Shown here one piece after another: positions 8,600 through 16,968 of a stretch of DNA of 64,000 bases (its first letter is position 1; each line of letters starts with the position of its first letter). Position numbers and translations under genes: made by a program. The notes under the pieces are model-generated. The model saw only the letters and a program-made list of their open reading frames with translations, was not told the origin of the DNA and searched no databases. The stretch is from Dehalococcoides mccartyi (GTDB lineage Bacteria; Chloroflexota; Dehalococcoidia; Dehalococcoidales; Dehalococcoidaceae), in assembly GCF_001889305.1 (NCBI RefSeq), contig NZ_CP013074.1:1054001-1118000 (forward strand). Reading direction: 5' to 3'.

Positions 8600-9028
8600 C
8601 TATCGGGAGGAGTTATCTATCGGGTATGTTTTAAGGCAGGTACTGCAGGTGCGGTTATGAATGCAGATTATCCCTCCGCATTCTGGGCAACTAAGACGTT
8701 CTTTTTCACGGGCAAAAAATGCCTCAAAACCATTCTGTTTCAAAAACAGCCCGTTTTCAATCAGGCTGAGGCCGTAACGTAGTCTATACCTTTTGTCAAT
8801 ATTGACAATCAAACGGCAGGGAAACACACCGCAAGCAGCACAAGCATTCACCTCATGCTCTGCGGCACATGCTTTTATACGGCAATTCCGGCAGCTATCT
8901 GACTTAGTTCGGCTGTCAGTAAAACATCCCGGACAGACCTTTTTTTGCATAATATGAGCCTTGCAGCCGAGGCAGTTTATACCGCAGGGGGCAATTATTT
9001 CTGGGGCTGAAGTTTCAGGCATTTCCAT
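8600..9028 (-). CDS. DUF3795-type cysteine-rich protein
   Basis: 142 aa with 17 cysteines, many in pairs: CGINCLGCKAH, CPGCF, CRNCRIKAC, CAACGVFPC near the N-terminal half, and CPECGGIICIHNRTCSTC at the C-terminus, a likely zinc ribbon. This pattern fits DUF3795, a family of unknown function common in anaerobes. It probably binds zinc or iron-sulfur clusters. The ATG at 9028 is preceded by GGAG. It sits 27 nt downstream of nadE on the same strand and may share its transcript. Confidence 0.7.
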   Translation of the reverse strand: MEMPETSAPEIIAPCGINCLGCKAHIMQKKVCPGCFTDSRTKSDSCRNCRIKACAAEHEVNACAACGVFPCRLIVNIDKRYRLRYGLSLIENGLFLKQNGFEAFFAREKERLSCPECGGIICIHNRTCSTCLKTYPIDNSSR

Positions 9029-9055
9029 ATTGTTTACTCCACGCCAGTCATTTGC

Positions 9056-10756
9056 TTAGTTAGCGTGATTATAGCGGTTGGTAATAGGCAAACGGCGGTC
9101 GCGTCCGAAAGCTTTGGAAGTTATTTTAATGCCCGGGGGGGCCTGACGGCGTTTATACTCACTACGGTCTACCATTTTGACCACCCGTTTTACAATACTC
9201 TCTTCAAATCCAAGTGCCACAATCTGGTCTATGCTTTTATCCTGTTCTACATAAGCTTCCAAAATAGGGTCAAGTACTTCGTATGGTGGCAGTGAATCAG
9301 TATCAAACTGGTTGGGTTTAAGCTCGGCAGATGGCGGTTTGGTGAGCACATTATGGGGTATCAGCTCAAAGCCGGCTGATTTATTGCGGTTGTGAGCCAG
9401 GCGGTAAACCAGCACCTTGGGAACATCCTTGATAATGGCAAAACCGCCGGCCATATCACCATACAGGGTACTGTAGCCTATAGCGGTTTCGCTTTTATTA
9501 CTGGTATTAAGCACCAGCCAGTGAAATTTATTGGAAAGGGCCATAAGCAGATTACCCCGGATACGCGCCTGAATATTTTCTTCGGTTGTGTCAGTTTCAG
9601 TTCCGGCAAATACTTCTGAAAGGGTACTCAGAAATGATTTGAAAATGGGGCCTATGGGGATTTGCAAGGTTTTTATACCCAGATTTTCCGCCAGACGCAA
9701 ACTGTCTGAAATACTGCCCGCAGAAGAATAACGGGAAGGCATAATAACTCCCACTACATTATCCGCACCCAAGGCATCTGTGGCTATAGCAGCTACCAAA
9801 CTGGAATCTATCCCCCCGGAAAGACCGATAACCACCTTCTTAAAGCCATTTTTATTTATGTAATCTTTAGTACCCAGTAAAAGCGCCTGATAAACCTCTG
9901 CATCAGCATCCAGAGGAACACTGTCACTATTTTCAACCGGCAGTTTTGGCTCACTAAGACCTGATGCCGAAACAAATATAGAGTCCGGGACTTCTATATT
10001 TATATCCCTTTGTACAGGCGAAATAGGGATATCCAGGTCCAGCACCAGCAAATCTTCCTGAAACTGTTTGCCCCTTAACACCAGATTGCCATTATAGTCA
10101 AAAACATTGCTGGCACCGTCAAATACCAGCTCATCCTGCCCGCCTACCATGTTGGTGTAAGCAATATATACCCGGTTTTCCCGGGCACGGTTTGAAAGCA
10201 TTTTTTCGCGCTGATTTCTCTTGCCCAGATGATACGGCGAAGCACTTATATTAATAATAAGTTCCGCTCCCTTGCTGGCTTGGGCAGTGGACGGACCGGA
10301 AGTAAACCAAATATCTTCGCAAATATTTACTCCTACCTGCAGTCCGCAAATGGTGTACACTGGACAGCGGTTACCCGGCATAAAATAGCGGTTCTCATCA
10401 AACACGCCGTAATTAGGCAAAAATATCTTATGATAGCTGTCTATCAAACAGCCGTTATGGATAACAGCAGCAGAATTATGAAGGCCGTCGCTTGAATTTA
10501 CATACCCTACAACTACCGTAATACCCTGTGAAGCTTTTATTACCGCATCCAGCGCATGCAGGTTTTCTTCCACAAAGCGGGGTTTGTGCAGTAAATCTTC
10601 CGGAGGGTAACCGCAAATAGCCAGTTCCGGAAAGGCTATCACATCAGCACCCAGTGAACGTGCTTTTTGAATATTGCCGACAATACAGGCAGTGTTACCT
10701 GCTAAATCTCCCACCACACTATCAATTTGCGCCATTGCTAAACGCAGTTTTCCCAT
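9056..10756 (-). CDS. nadE: Glutamine-dependent NAD+ synthetase
   Basis: 566 aa two-domain enzyme. The N-terminal nitrilase-type glutaminase (about 1-260) has catalytic Glu in FPELAICGYPPEDL, Lys in YHKIFLPNYGVF and Cys in NICEDIW. The C-terminal ATP-pyrophosphatase domain has the P-loop GLSGGIDSS and NTSNKSE. It converts nicotinic acid adenine dinucleotide to NAD+ with ATP and glutamine. The gene lies downstream of glnA on the same strand, separated by an intrinsic terminator; it may depend on read-through from glnA or on the TATATA stretch before its GAGGG ribosome binding site. Placement beside glnA fits its use of glutamine as ammonia donor. Confidence 0.95.
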   Translation of the reverse strand: MGKLRLAMAQIDSVVGDLAGNTACIVGNIQKARSLGADVIAFPELAICGYPPEDLLHKPRFVEENLHALDAVIKASQGITVVVGYVNSSDGLHNSAAVIHNGCLIDSYHKIFLPNYGVFDENRYFMPGNRCPVYTICGLQVGVNICEDIWFTSGPSTAQASKGAELIINISASPYHLGKRNQREKMLSNRARENRVYIAYTNMVGGQDELVFDGASNVFDYNGNLVLRGKQFQEDLLVLDLDIPISPVQRDINIEVPDSIFVSASGLSEPKLPVENSDSVPLDADAEVYQALLLGTKDYINKNGFKKVVIGLSGGIDSSLVAAIATDALGADNVVGVIMPSRYSSAGSISDSLRLAENLGIKTLQIPIGPIFKSFLSTLSEVFAGTETDTTEENIQARIRGNLLMALSNKFHWLVLNTSNKSETAIGYSTLYGDMAGGFAIIKDVPKVLVYRLAHNRNKSAGFELIPHNVLTKPPSAELKPNQFDTDSLPPYEVLDPILEAYVEQDKSIDQIVALGFEESIVKRVVKMVDRSEYKRRQAPPGIKITSKAFGRDRRLPITNRYNHAN

Positions 10757-10770
10757 ATTGCCCTCATATA

Positions 10771-10822
10771 TAAAAAAACAGGGTCTGGTATAGGCTATTG
10801 TAACCTATTTCCCAGACCCTGT
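10771..10822 (-). terminator. Intrinsic terminator after glnA
   Basis: An 11-bp perfect stem (10778-10788 with 10812-10822) encloses a second inner pairing, ATAGG/CCTAT. On the minus strand the stem is followed by TTTTTTTATATA. It ends the glnA transcript and separates it from nadE. Confidence 0.85.
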
Positions 10823-10842
10823 GCCAATTTATTTAGTAAAGG

Positions 10843-12174
10843 CTATAGAACGGGCAGATATCTCTTAAGTTCCCAGTCCGTAACAGCCATGCTGTACTGA
10901 GTCCACTCTATTTTCTTGTTAGCAATAAATGCCTCGTGAACATGTTCACCCAAAGCTTCACGCATCAGGGCGCTGCCCTCAGTCAGCTTCAGGGCTTCCA
11001 GCAAACTGCCGGGCAAAGTACCGATGCCGCGTTTAGCACGCTCAGCTTCGTTCATCTCATAGACATTCTCTTCTATGGGAGCAGGAGGAGTCAGTTTGTC
11101 CTCAATACCCTTAAGACCGGCGGCCAGCATAACGCTGAAAGCCAGATAAGGGTTACAACCCGGATCAGCAGAGCGAAGCTCTATGCGGGTAGATTTTTCA
11201 TGTCCTGGTTTGTACTCAGGTACACGTACCAGATCAGCCCGGTTGCGCCGTGCCCAGGAAAGATACACAGGAGCTTCAAAACCGGGTACAAGCCGTTTAT
11301 ACGAGTTAATCCACTGGTTGGTGACTGCGGTAAATTCGGGGGCATACTTAAGGATACCGGCTACGTACTGCTTAGCCATAGGTGACAGATAGTAGGAATC
11401 TTTGGCATCAAAGAAAGCGTTTTTATCACCCTTGAAAAGACTCTGGTGAGTATGCATACCGGAGCCATTTACAGAAGCTACAGGTTTGGGCATAAAGCTG
11501 GCATGCAATCCATGACGCAAAGCCACTTCTTTGACCAGCAGCCTGTAAGTCATAACATTGTCCGCCATGGTTAAAGCATCGGTATAGCGGATATCAATTT
11601 CATGCTGGCTGGGAGCGACTTCGTGGTGGGCATATTCAACTATTATACCCATATCCTGCAAAGCCACTATGGTTTCGCGGCGAAGGTCAGTTGCCAAATC
11701 ACGGGGAGTCAGGTCAAAATAGCCGCCTTCATCTAAAAACTCGGTTGAGCGGTCATTCTTGAAGTAAAAATACTCCAGCTCAGGCCCGACATAGAATGTA
11801 AGACCCATATCAGCCGCTTTTTTCAGGTTCCTCTTAAGGACGTAGCGGGGGTCACCTTCAAACTGCTCGCCGGACGGATGTTTGATATCGCAAAACATCC
11901 GGGCAACCTGATATTCGCCATTAGACCAGGGCATAATCCGGAAAGTATCCGGGTCAGGCAAGGCAACCATGTCAGATTCATCTATACGGGCATAACCTTC
12001 AATAGAAGAACCGTCCAAACCCATACCGTCTTCCAAAGCCCTTTCAAGCTCGTTATAGGCAATGGAATAACTCTTCAAGGTGCCTAAAATATCAGTAAAC
12101 CACAGGCGGATAAACCGTACATTATGATCCTTAGCCGTTTTAAGAACGTACTCTACAGATTCTGCCCTCGTCAT
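10843..12174 (-). CDS. glnA: Glutamine synthetase type I
   Basis: 443 aa, the short class I-alpha length (no adenylylation segment of the long beta type is evident). Visible: N-terminal beta-grasp part, the latch motif LDGSSIEGYARIDESD, metal-site Glu in YVGPELEYFYF, HHEVAPSQHEID, and NGSGMHTHQSL. It makes glutamine from glutamate, ammonia and ATP and is the entry point of ammonia assimilation. The ATG at 12174 follows AGGAG. The 121-nt gap from glnB contains an 11-bp-phased GlnR-like operator and a hairpin, so glnA has its own regulated promoter in addition to possible read-through from amtB-glnB. Confidence 0.97.
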   Translation of the reverse strand: MTRAESVEYVLKTAKDHNVRFIRLWFTDILGTLKSYSIAYNELERALEDGMGLDGSSIEGYARIDESDMVALPDPDTFRIMPWSNGEYQVARMFCDIKHPSGEQFEGDPRYVLKRNLKKAADMGLTFYVGPELEYFYFKNDRSTEFLDEGGYFDLTPRDLATDLRRETIVALQDMGIIVEYAHHEVAPSQHEIDIRYTDALTMADNVMTYRLLVKEVALRHGLHASFMPKPVASVNGSGMHTHQSLFKGDKNAFFDAKDSYYLSPMAKQYVAGILKYAPEFTAVTNQWINSYKRLVPGFEAPVYLSWARRNRADLVRVPEYKPGHEKSTRIELRSADPGCNPYLAFSVMLAAGLKGIEDKLTPPAPIEENVYEMNEAERAKRGIGTLPGSLLEALKLTEGSALMREALGEHVHEAFIANKKIEWTQYSMAVTDWELKRYLPVL

Positions 12175-12199
12175 TTCTAACGTATCTCCTTTTATTGCC

Positions 12200-12216
12200 G
12201 GGGAAATATTTTCCCC
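12200..12216 (-). promoter_or_regulatory. Hairpin in the glnA leader
   Basis: A perfect 7-bp inverted repeat GGGGAAA-n3-TTTCCCC lies about 10 nt upstream of the glnA ribosome binding site (AGGAG). On the minus strand no T-run follows, so it is not a standard terminator; it could be an mRNA-stabilising hairpin or a protein site. Confidence 0.35.
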
Positions 12217-12245
12217 AAATCAGTTGTTTAGTCTACCAGTTATAT

Positions 12246-12283
12246 ATTTCAGTATTATTTCACAATTGTTTCAGAAATGTTAC
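12246..12283 (-). promoter_or_regulatory. GlnR-like operator upstream of glnA (four 11-bp-phased half-sites)
   Basis: Read on the minus strand from 12283: GTAAC-n6-GAAAC-n6-GAAAT-n6-GAAAT, each half-site exactly 11 bp from the next. The first pair matches the actinobacterial GlnR consensus gTnAc-n6-GaAAc as I remember it. It ends 71 nt before the glnA ATG, with only a weak TAGACT -10 candidate and no -35 downstream, as expected for an activator-dependent promoter. Confidence 0.7.
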
Positions 12284-12295
12284 GTCTCGTACAGT

Positions 12296-12634
12296 CTAGA
12301 CTGCTTCAGCGCCTGTTTCACCTGTACGGATACGTATTACCTGCTCAACCGGCATTATGAATATTTTACCATCTCCGATACGTCCGGTTCGAGCAGCCTT
12401 GACAATGGCATCAACTGCAACCTGGCAGTCATCATCATGGCAAATCATTTCCAGTTTCAGCTTGGGCAGGAACTCTACCCGGTACTCACCTACTCTCCAT
12501 TGCAGCGGAACGCCCTTTTGCTTTCCGCGTCCGCTTACTTCGGTTACAGTCAGCCCGGCAAATCCTGCCAGTTCCAATGCTTTTCTAACAGATTCCAATC
12601 TTTCTTCGCGGATAATGGCTTCTATCTTTTTCAT
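12296..12634 (-). CDS. glnB: Nitrogen regulatory protein PII
   Basis: 112 aa. The T-loop reads GRGKQKGVPLQW then RVGEYRVEFLP, keeping the Tyr of the E-Y pair that is uridylylated in many PII proteins, and the B-loop is TGRIGDGKIFI. PII senses 2-oxoglutarate and ATP/ADP and controls AmtB and nitrogen enzymes. The ATG overlaps the stop of amtB by 4 nt, the usual amtB-PII pairing. The T-loop middle (VPLQW) differs from the common QTEIYRG type, so partner recognition may be distinctive. Whether it is covalently modified cannot be told; no GlnD is in the window. Confidence 0.95.
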   Translation of the reverse strand: MKKIEAIIREERLESVRKALELAGFAGLTVTEVSGRGKQKGVPLQWRVGEYRVEFLPKLKLEMICHDDDCQVAVDAIVKAARTGRIGDGKIFIMPVEQVIRIRTGETGAEAV

Positions 12635-13857
12635 CTTAAACTCCCACCATAAGCCCGTTCAGAGTGCTGGGCAATATCAAGCCCTATCATTTCTTCGGGT
12701 TCTTTAACACGCAGACCTACCAGCTTATCCACAACCTTGGCTATTATGAAGCTGCCAACGAAGGCAAAGCCGGCTGTAACAGCCACACCCAAAGCCTGTT
12801 TTAGGAACAGTTCCACGTTACCGGACAAAAGACCGTCAGCACCGGCAGAGTTTACTGCTACGCTGGCAAAGATACCTGTTGCCAAAGCACCCCAGATACC
12901 GCCTACACCATGTACCGCCATAACATCCAGGGAATCATCAAATCCGCGTTTCATCTTGAATATCATAGCACCGTAGCAAACCAAAGCTGCCACCGCACCG
13001 ATAGCGATAGCCGCCAAAGGTGTTACAAAACCAGCCGCAGGGGTAATAGCTACCAAACCGGCAACTGCACCGGTAACAGCACCCAGCAATGATGGACGGC
13101 GGTGACGCCAGCTAAGGAATATCCAGCACAGAGCTGCGCTGGCAGCTGCAGTGTTAGTAGTAACAAAAGCATTTGAAGCCAGACCACCGGCAGTTAAAGC
13201 GCTGCCGCCGTTGAAACCGAACCAGCCGAACCAGAGCAGAGCCGCACCCAGCATAACCATGGGCAGGTTGTTGGGTTCCATCTGTTCCTTAAGGAAACCA
13301 CGGCGGGCACCCAGTGCAAATACCAAAGCCATTGCGGAAACACCAGCGTTAATGTGTACAACAGTACCGCCGGCAAAGTCCAAAACACCCAGATTGAATA
13401 ACCATCCGCCATCACCCCAGACCCAATGGGCAATGGGTGAGTAAATAAGGCAAAGCCAGAGCGCTCCGAACAGGAGCAAGGCGCTAAAGCGGATTCTCTC
13501 TACTACTGCACCGGTAATAAGGGCCAGAGAGATAATAGCAAACATACCCTGGAACATCATGAAGGCTAAATGAGGTACAGTAGTTGCATAAGTGTCAGAC
13601 GGGTCTTGCCCCACCCCATTTAAACCCAGAAAGTTCAGGCCGCCTACCAGACCGCTGATATCGTTACCGAAACCAAGGCTGTAGCCGATCAGAACCCAGA
13701 GTACGCCACCCAGGGCCATAGCGCCAAAGCTCATCATCAGGGTGGAAACCAGATTTTTACGCCGGACCATGCCTCCGTAAAACAGAGCCACGCCCGGAGT
13801 CATTAGCATGACCAGAGCGGTGGAGACAAGTAGCCAAGTCGTATCGCCGCTGTCCAT
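12631..13857 (-). CDS. amtB: Ammonium transporter
   Basis: 408 aa with about 11 membrane segments. Family features are visible: an early hydrophobic helix ending GVALFYGGMVRRKN, WVLIGYSLGFG, the pore segment FAGGTVVHINAG with the first conserved His, and DVMAVHGVGGIWGAL with the second. It conducts ammonium/ammonia across the membrane. It lies 4 nt overlapping glnB. GGAGGG precedes the ATG, and a GlnR-like operator ends 73 nt upstream, so expression is probably nitrogen controlled. The length is typical for Amt proteins that lack a long C-terminal extension. Confidence 0.96.
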   Translation of the reverse strand: MDSGDTTWLLVSTALVMLMTPGVALFYGGMVRRKNLVSTLMMSFGAMALGGVLWVLIGYSLGFGNDISGLVGGLNFLGLNGVGQDPSDTYATTVPHLAFMMFQGMFAIISLALITGAVVERIRFSALLLFGALWLCLIYSPIAHWVWGDGGWLFNLGVLDFAGGTVVHINAGVSAMALVFALGARRGFLKEQMEPNNLPMVMLGAALLWFGWFGFNGGSALTAGGLASNAFVTTNTAAASAALCWIFLSWRHRRPSLLGAVTGAVAGLVAITPAAGFVTPLAAIAIGAVAALVCYGAMIFKMKRGFDDSLDVMAVHGVGGIWGALATGIFASVAVNSAGADGLLSGNVELFLKQALGVAVTAGFAFVGSFIIAKVVDKLVGLRVKEPEEMIGLDIAQHSERAYGGSLR

Positions 13858-13872
13858 AACTAAACCCTCCTT

Positions 13873-13894
13873 CTGTATACTTATTTATATACAG
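13873..13894 (-). promoter_or_regulatory. Inverted repeat beside the amtB ribosome binding site
   Basis: CTGTATA-n8-TATACAG immediately precedes the GGAGGG ribosome binding site of amtB. It may form a weak leader hairpin or be a second protein site; the role is not known. Confidence 0.3.
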
Positions 13895-13930
13895 TTTAGC
13901 TATGGCAGGTTAAAAACAGATTAACGCCGT

Positions 13931-13968
13931 ATTGCAATCAAATTAAATTTAAGTTTCAGGAATATTAC
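13931..13968 (-). promoter_or_regulatory. GlnR-like operator upstream of amtB (11-bp-phased half-sites)
   Basis: Read on the minus strand from 13968: GTAAT-n6-GAAAC-n6-TTAAT-n6-GCAAT. The first 16 bp differ from the glnA site at only two positions (GTAATATTCCTGAAAC against GTAACATTTCTGAAAC). The second pair is weaker but keeps the 11-bp phase. It ends 73 nt before the amtB ATG. Confidence 0.65.
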
Positions 13969-14000
13969 GGTAAAAATGCCAAAGGAGAAAACCGAGAATG

Positions 14001-14672
14001 TCAAAAACGGCGTTTAAAACGGTAGCCTATGTTACGCACGGTCTCAACAAATGTATGAGAGGAATCTTCTATCTTGCCCCGCAGGCGGGTTATGTGGACA
14101 TCTACGGTGCGGTCTCCGCCGTAATAGTCATATCCCCACACCTTATTAAGCAAAGCCTCACGGGAAAAAACACGTCCCCGGTTTTGGGCTAAGAATTTTA
14201 AAAGTTCAAACTCACGGAATGTCAGGTCAAGCAGCCGCCCTGACAGAGTGACTTCACAGCCAAGGGTATCTATTACAAGATCACCTGCTTTTATAATACC
14301 CGGCTCACTCATCCCCCATTTTTCAGCCAACCGCGCCAGGCGGACTTTCAGTTCGCCCATAGAACCGGGCCAGCGGATAAAATCATCCAGCCCAGGGTTA
14401 AGAGCAATATTCTCGTAATCATCTACAGGTAACAGACCCATTACCAGCGGATTTCTATCTAAATGAACATCTTCAGGAATTTCCCATTCGGATGGCTCAT
14501 TTTGCAGGCTGGTAAAATCCAGCAAAATAATATCGGGGGCAACTTCGGATAATAAGGGGTAGGCTAAAACAAAAGAGGCCGCCTGTTTTATTTCAAACCG
14601 GTCAGCCTCCAATTCCCTAAGCAAATTACCAATTTTTTTTATATCAGCAGTGATAATTAACAGTTTTAACAA
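14001..14672 (-). CDS. GlnR-like orphan OmpR-family transcriptional regulator
   Basis: 223 aa. The atypical receiver (1-115) keeps the phosphoacceptor-position Asp (IILLDF) but only one of the two acidic N-terminal residues (ITADIK), and lacks both the Thr/Ser and the Lys that sense phosphorylation (Lys position is Trp in FIRWP). The winged helix (130-223) has LDLTFREFELLKFLAQ, VWGYDYYGGDRTVDVHITR and TVRNIGYRF, which closely resembles my memory of Streptomyces GlnR. The start appears to be TTG with AAGG upstream. It lies 21 nt after GltB domain 3 as the probable last gene of the glutamate synthase operon, with no kinase nearby. Likely role: nitrogen-responsive control of glnA, amtB and the glutamate synthase operon. 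Confidence 0.8.
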   Translation of the reverse strand: MLKLLIITADIKKIGNLLRELEADRFEIKQAASFVLAYPLLSEVAPDIILLDFTSLQNEPSEWEIPEDVHLDRNPLVMGLLPVDDYENIALNPGLDDFIRWPGSMGELKVRLARLAEKWGMSEPGIIKAGDLVIDTLGCEVTLSGRLLDLTFREFELLKFLAQNRGRVFSREALLNKVWGYDYYGGDRTVDVHITRLRGKIEDSSHTFVETVRNIGYRFKRRF

Positions 14673-14693
14673 CTGGCCCGCCTTAAGTGTTTC

Positions 14694-15464
14694 TTAATAA
14701 GCGTACATCCTGCCATAAGGCCTGAGATATTTCGGATAAAGCTTGTAGAAAGGCCTGGCAGCTATCTCCTCTGCATTATAACCAAAGTGGAGAGCAAATT
14801 CATCAATTAAAGGGCGTAAAGTTTTCCAGTCTGCCTCATCCAACTCAGCAATAGCCACTTCTTTGCCAAGCTGGTGTTCCTCAACCTTGCCGCTCATATA
14901 TATTACACCGCCATGCATGCCCGTGCCTATAAAGTTGGCCTTGTGGGTTTCGTTTTCCCCAAGCCCCAAACCCAGTACTACCAGCACGCCTCCAGCCATG
15001 TACTCACCCAGAAAGTCCTGAGCGGTATTCCCGATAACCAAAGAAGGTTTTTTATCCTGATAGGCTTTCATGTGAATACCGGCACGGTAACCTACGTAAT
15101 CACGTACAAAGAGTTTGCCGCCGCGGGCAGACATACCGAATATATCCCCGCCATGCCCGTGAACGACAATACAGCCATTATTCAGAGTATTGCCGCAGCA
15201 ATCCTGCACATTGCCGTTTACCGTTATGCTGGGGCCATCCATAAAAGCTCCAAGGTCATTGCCGGGTGTGCCGTTTATGGTTATTTTAAGGTCACCTTTA
15301 AGGCTGGTACCGATATAACGCTGGCCGCAGGCATTGTTAAGCTCCAAAGAGCGGACACCCTGATTTACCAGCTCTGCCAAACGGGTATTAAGCTCACGGT
15401 AATAAACACCGTGCAAATTTACACAGGCAGTATCCTGGTTTTGTTTCACTTCAATGCTATTCAT
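14694..15464 (-). CDS. Glutamate synthase, GXGXG (GltB domain 3) subunit
   Basis: 256 aa. The right-handed beta-helix repeats of the glutamate synthase alpha C-terminal domain are visible as glycine-rich turns: GTPGNDLGAFMDG, VQDCCGNTLNNGCIVVHGHGG, GYRAGIHMKAYQ, GTGMHGGVIYMSG. In archaeal-type split GOGAT the three domains of GltB are separate proteins; this is the structural third domain. Its ATG is directly adjacent to the stop of the domain 2 gene (no gap), indicating tight coupling and probable complex formation. Confidence 0.88.
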   Translation of the reverse strand: MNSIEVKQNQDTACVNLHGVYYRELNTRLAELVNQGVRSLELNNACGQRYIGTSLKGDLKITINGTPGNDLGAFMDGPSITVNGNVQDCCGNTLNNGCIVVHGHGGDIFGMSARGGKLFVRDYVGYRAGIHMKAYQDKKPSLVIGNTAQDFLGEYMAGGVLVVLGLGLGENETHKANFIGTGMHGGVIYMSGKVEEHQLGKEVAIAELDEADWKTLRPLIDEFALHFGYNAEEIAARPFYKLYPKYLRPYGRMYAY

Positions 15465-16967
15465 TTATTCACCTGCCGCCCTTACTCCAAGAATTTTCAG
15501 CTCTTCAGCGGATAGACCTACACCTCGCAGATGGAGGCGGTTGCCTCTGAGGCTTTCAATAGCATTTACGCCCAAGCCGCCCAGCATATCTTTAATCTCA
15601 AGGCTCCAGCCGCGCAGCAGATTGGAAAGGCGTTTAGCACCTATCTCAGGGTTTATACGCTTGGTTAAAGCTAAGTCCGAGGTACAAATACCCCAGGCAC
15701 ATTTGCCGGTATGGCATTGCTGGCAAAGATGACAGCCTAAAGCTACTAAAGCCGCCGTACCTATATTGACAGCATCAGCACCCAGGGCAATAGCCTTGAA
15801 AACGTCACCGCTGTTGCGGATACCGCCAGAAATCACCAGTGAAGCCTGATTACGGATACCCTCTTCACGTAAGCGTGAATCAACCGCCGCCAGAGCCAGC
15901 TCAATAGGTATACCCACATTATCACGGATAACCTTGGGGGCAGCACCGGTAGCACCCCGCATACCGTCAATGGTCACTATATCCGCACCCGCCCGAACTA
16001 TACCGCTGGCAATAGCCGAAACGTTATGTACCGCCGCAATCTTTACCGAAATAGGTACGCGGTAACGGGTGGCTTCTTTAAGCGCATATATAAGCTGAGA
16101 CAAATCTTCAATAGAGTAAATATCATGCTGGGGAGCAGGGGAAATAGCATCTGTCCCCATGGGTATCATACGGGTAAGTGAAACATCAGCACTCACCTTT
16201 TCACCGGGTAAATGGCCGCCAATGCCGGGCTTGGCACCCTGGCCTATCTTGATTTCCACTATACGCCCTGAATTAAGGTAATCATTTTGAACGCCGTAAC
16301 GTCCTGAAGCTACCTGGACTATGGTGTTATCTTTAAATTCCATCAAGCTGGAGTGAAGACCGCCTTCACCGGTATTCCACATAGTGCCCATATTTTTAGC
16401 TGCCTGAGCCAGAGAACGGTGGACATTCAGGCTGATTGCGCCGTAAGACATGGCAGAGAACATAACCGGCACATCTATTTTCACCAGGGGGGTAATGTTT
16501 TCTTTCACATTACCGCAATTATCAAAAGCGGCTTTTTCAGGCCTGCGCCCCAAATAGGTGGTAAGTTCCATAGGCTCACGCAGAGGATCTATGGAAGGGT
16601 TGGTTACCTGTGAAGCGTTTATAAGCAGTTTATCCCAGTAAATGGGTTTAGCCTTATCCATGCCCATACCGGTAAGGAGAACGCCGCCTGTTTCAGCCTG
16701 CTTGAAAATATCCTCTATCATTTCGGGCGTCCAGTTGGCATTCTGGCGGTATTCCAAAGGATTATTCCGCACGACCAGTGCATTAGTGGGACAGAAGGTC
16801 ACACAGCGGTGACAACCCACACAGTTCTGGTTGCGGACCTTTATCTGGTCATCATCTTCGTCGTAATAGTGGGTATCAAAGCTGCATTGAGTTATGCAAA
16901 CCTTGCACTTGATACAACGGTCTTCAATCCTGTCTACTATAAATTTAGAAGGTAAAAATGTCTTCAT
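15465..16967 (-). CDS. Glutamate synthase, FMN-binding synthase (GltB domain 2) with ferredoxin domain
   Basis: 500 aa. The N-terminal 70 residues hold two cysteine clusters (CIKCKVCITQC and CVGCHRCVTFCP) for [4Fe-4S] centres. The rest is the FMN-binding TIM barrel of glutamate synthase with PGIGGHLPGEKV, VTIDGMRGATGAAP, VISGGIRNSGDVFKAIALG and the Cys-rich CHLCQQCHTGKCAWG loop for the family [3Fe-4S]/[4Fe-4S] site. It transfers ammonia to 2-oxoglutarate, making glutamate with reduced ferredoxin or the associated reductase. One base separates it from hisF upstream; it abuts domain 3 downstream. Confidence 0.93.
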   Translation of the reverse strand: MKTFLPSKFIVDRIEDRCIKCKVCITQCSFDTHYYDEDDDQIKVRNQNCVGCHRCVTFCPTNALVVRNNPLEYRQNANWTPEMIEDIFKQAETGGVLLTGMGMDKAKPIYWDKLLINASQVTNPSIDPLREPMELTTYLGRRPEKAAFDNCGNVKENITPLVKIDVPVMFSAMSYGAISLNVHRSLAQAAKNMGTMWNTGEGGLHSSLMEFKDNTIVQVASGRYGVQNDYLNSGRIVEIKIGQGAKPGIGGHLPGEKVSADVSLTRMIPMGTDAISPAPQHDIYSIEDLSQLIYALKEATRYRVPISVKIAAVHNVSAIASGIVRAGADIVTIDGMRGATGAAPKVIRDNVGIPIELALAAVDSRLREEGIRNQASLVISGGIRNSGDVFKAIALGADAVNIGTAALVALGCHLCQQCHTGKCAWGICTSDLALTKRINPEIGAKRLSNLLRGWSLEIKDMLGGLGVNAIESLRGNRLHLRGVGLSAEELKILGVRAAGE

Positions 16968-16968
16968 C

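Noticed and set aside
14874-15515. 213-codon plus-strand open frame over GltB domain 3
   Set aside because: Antisense to a clear beta-helix subunit; its residues show no domain pattern, and the coding strand explains it.
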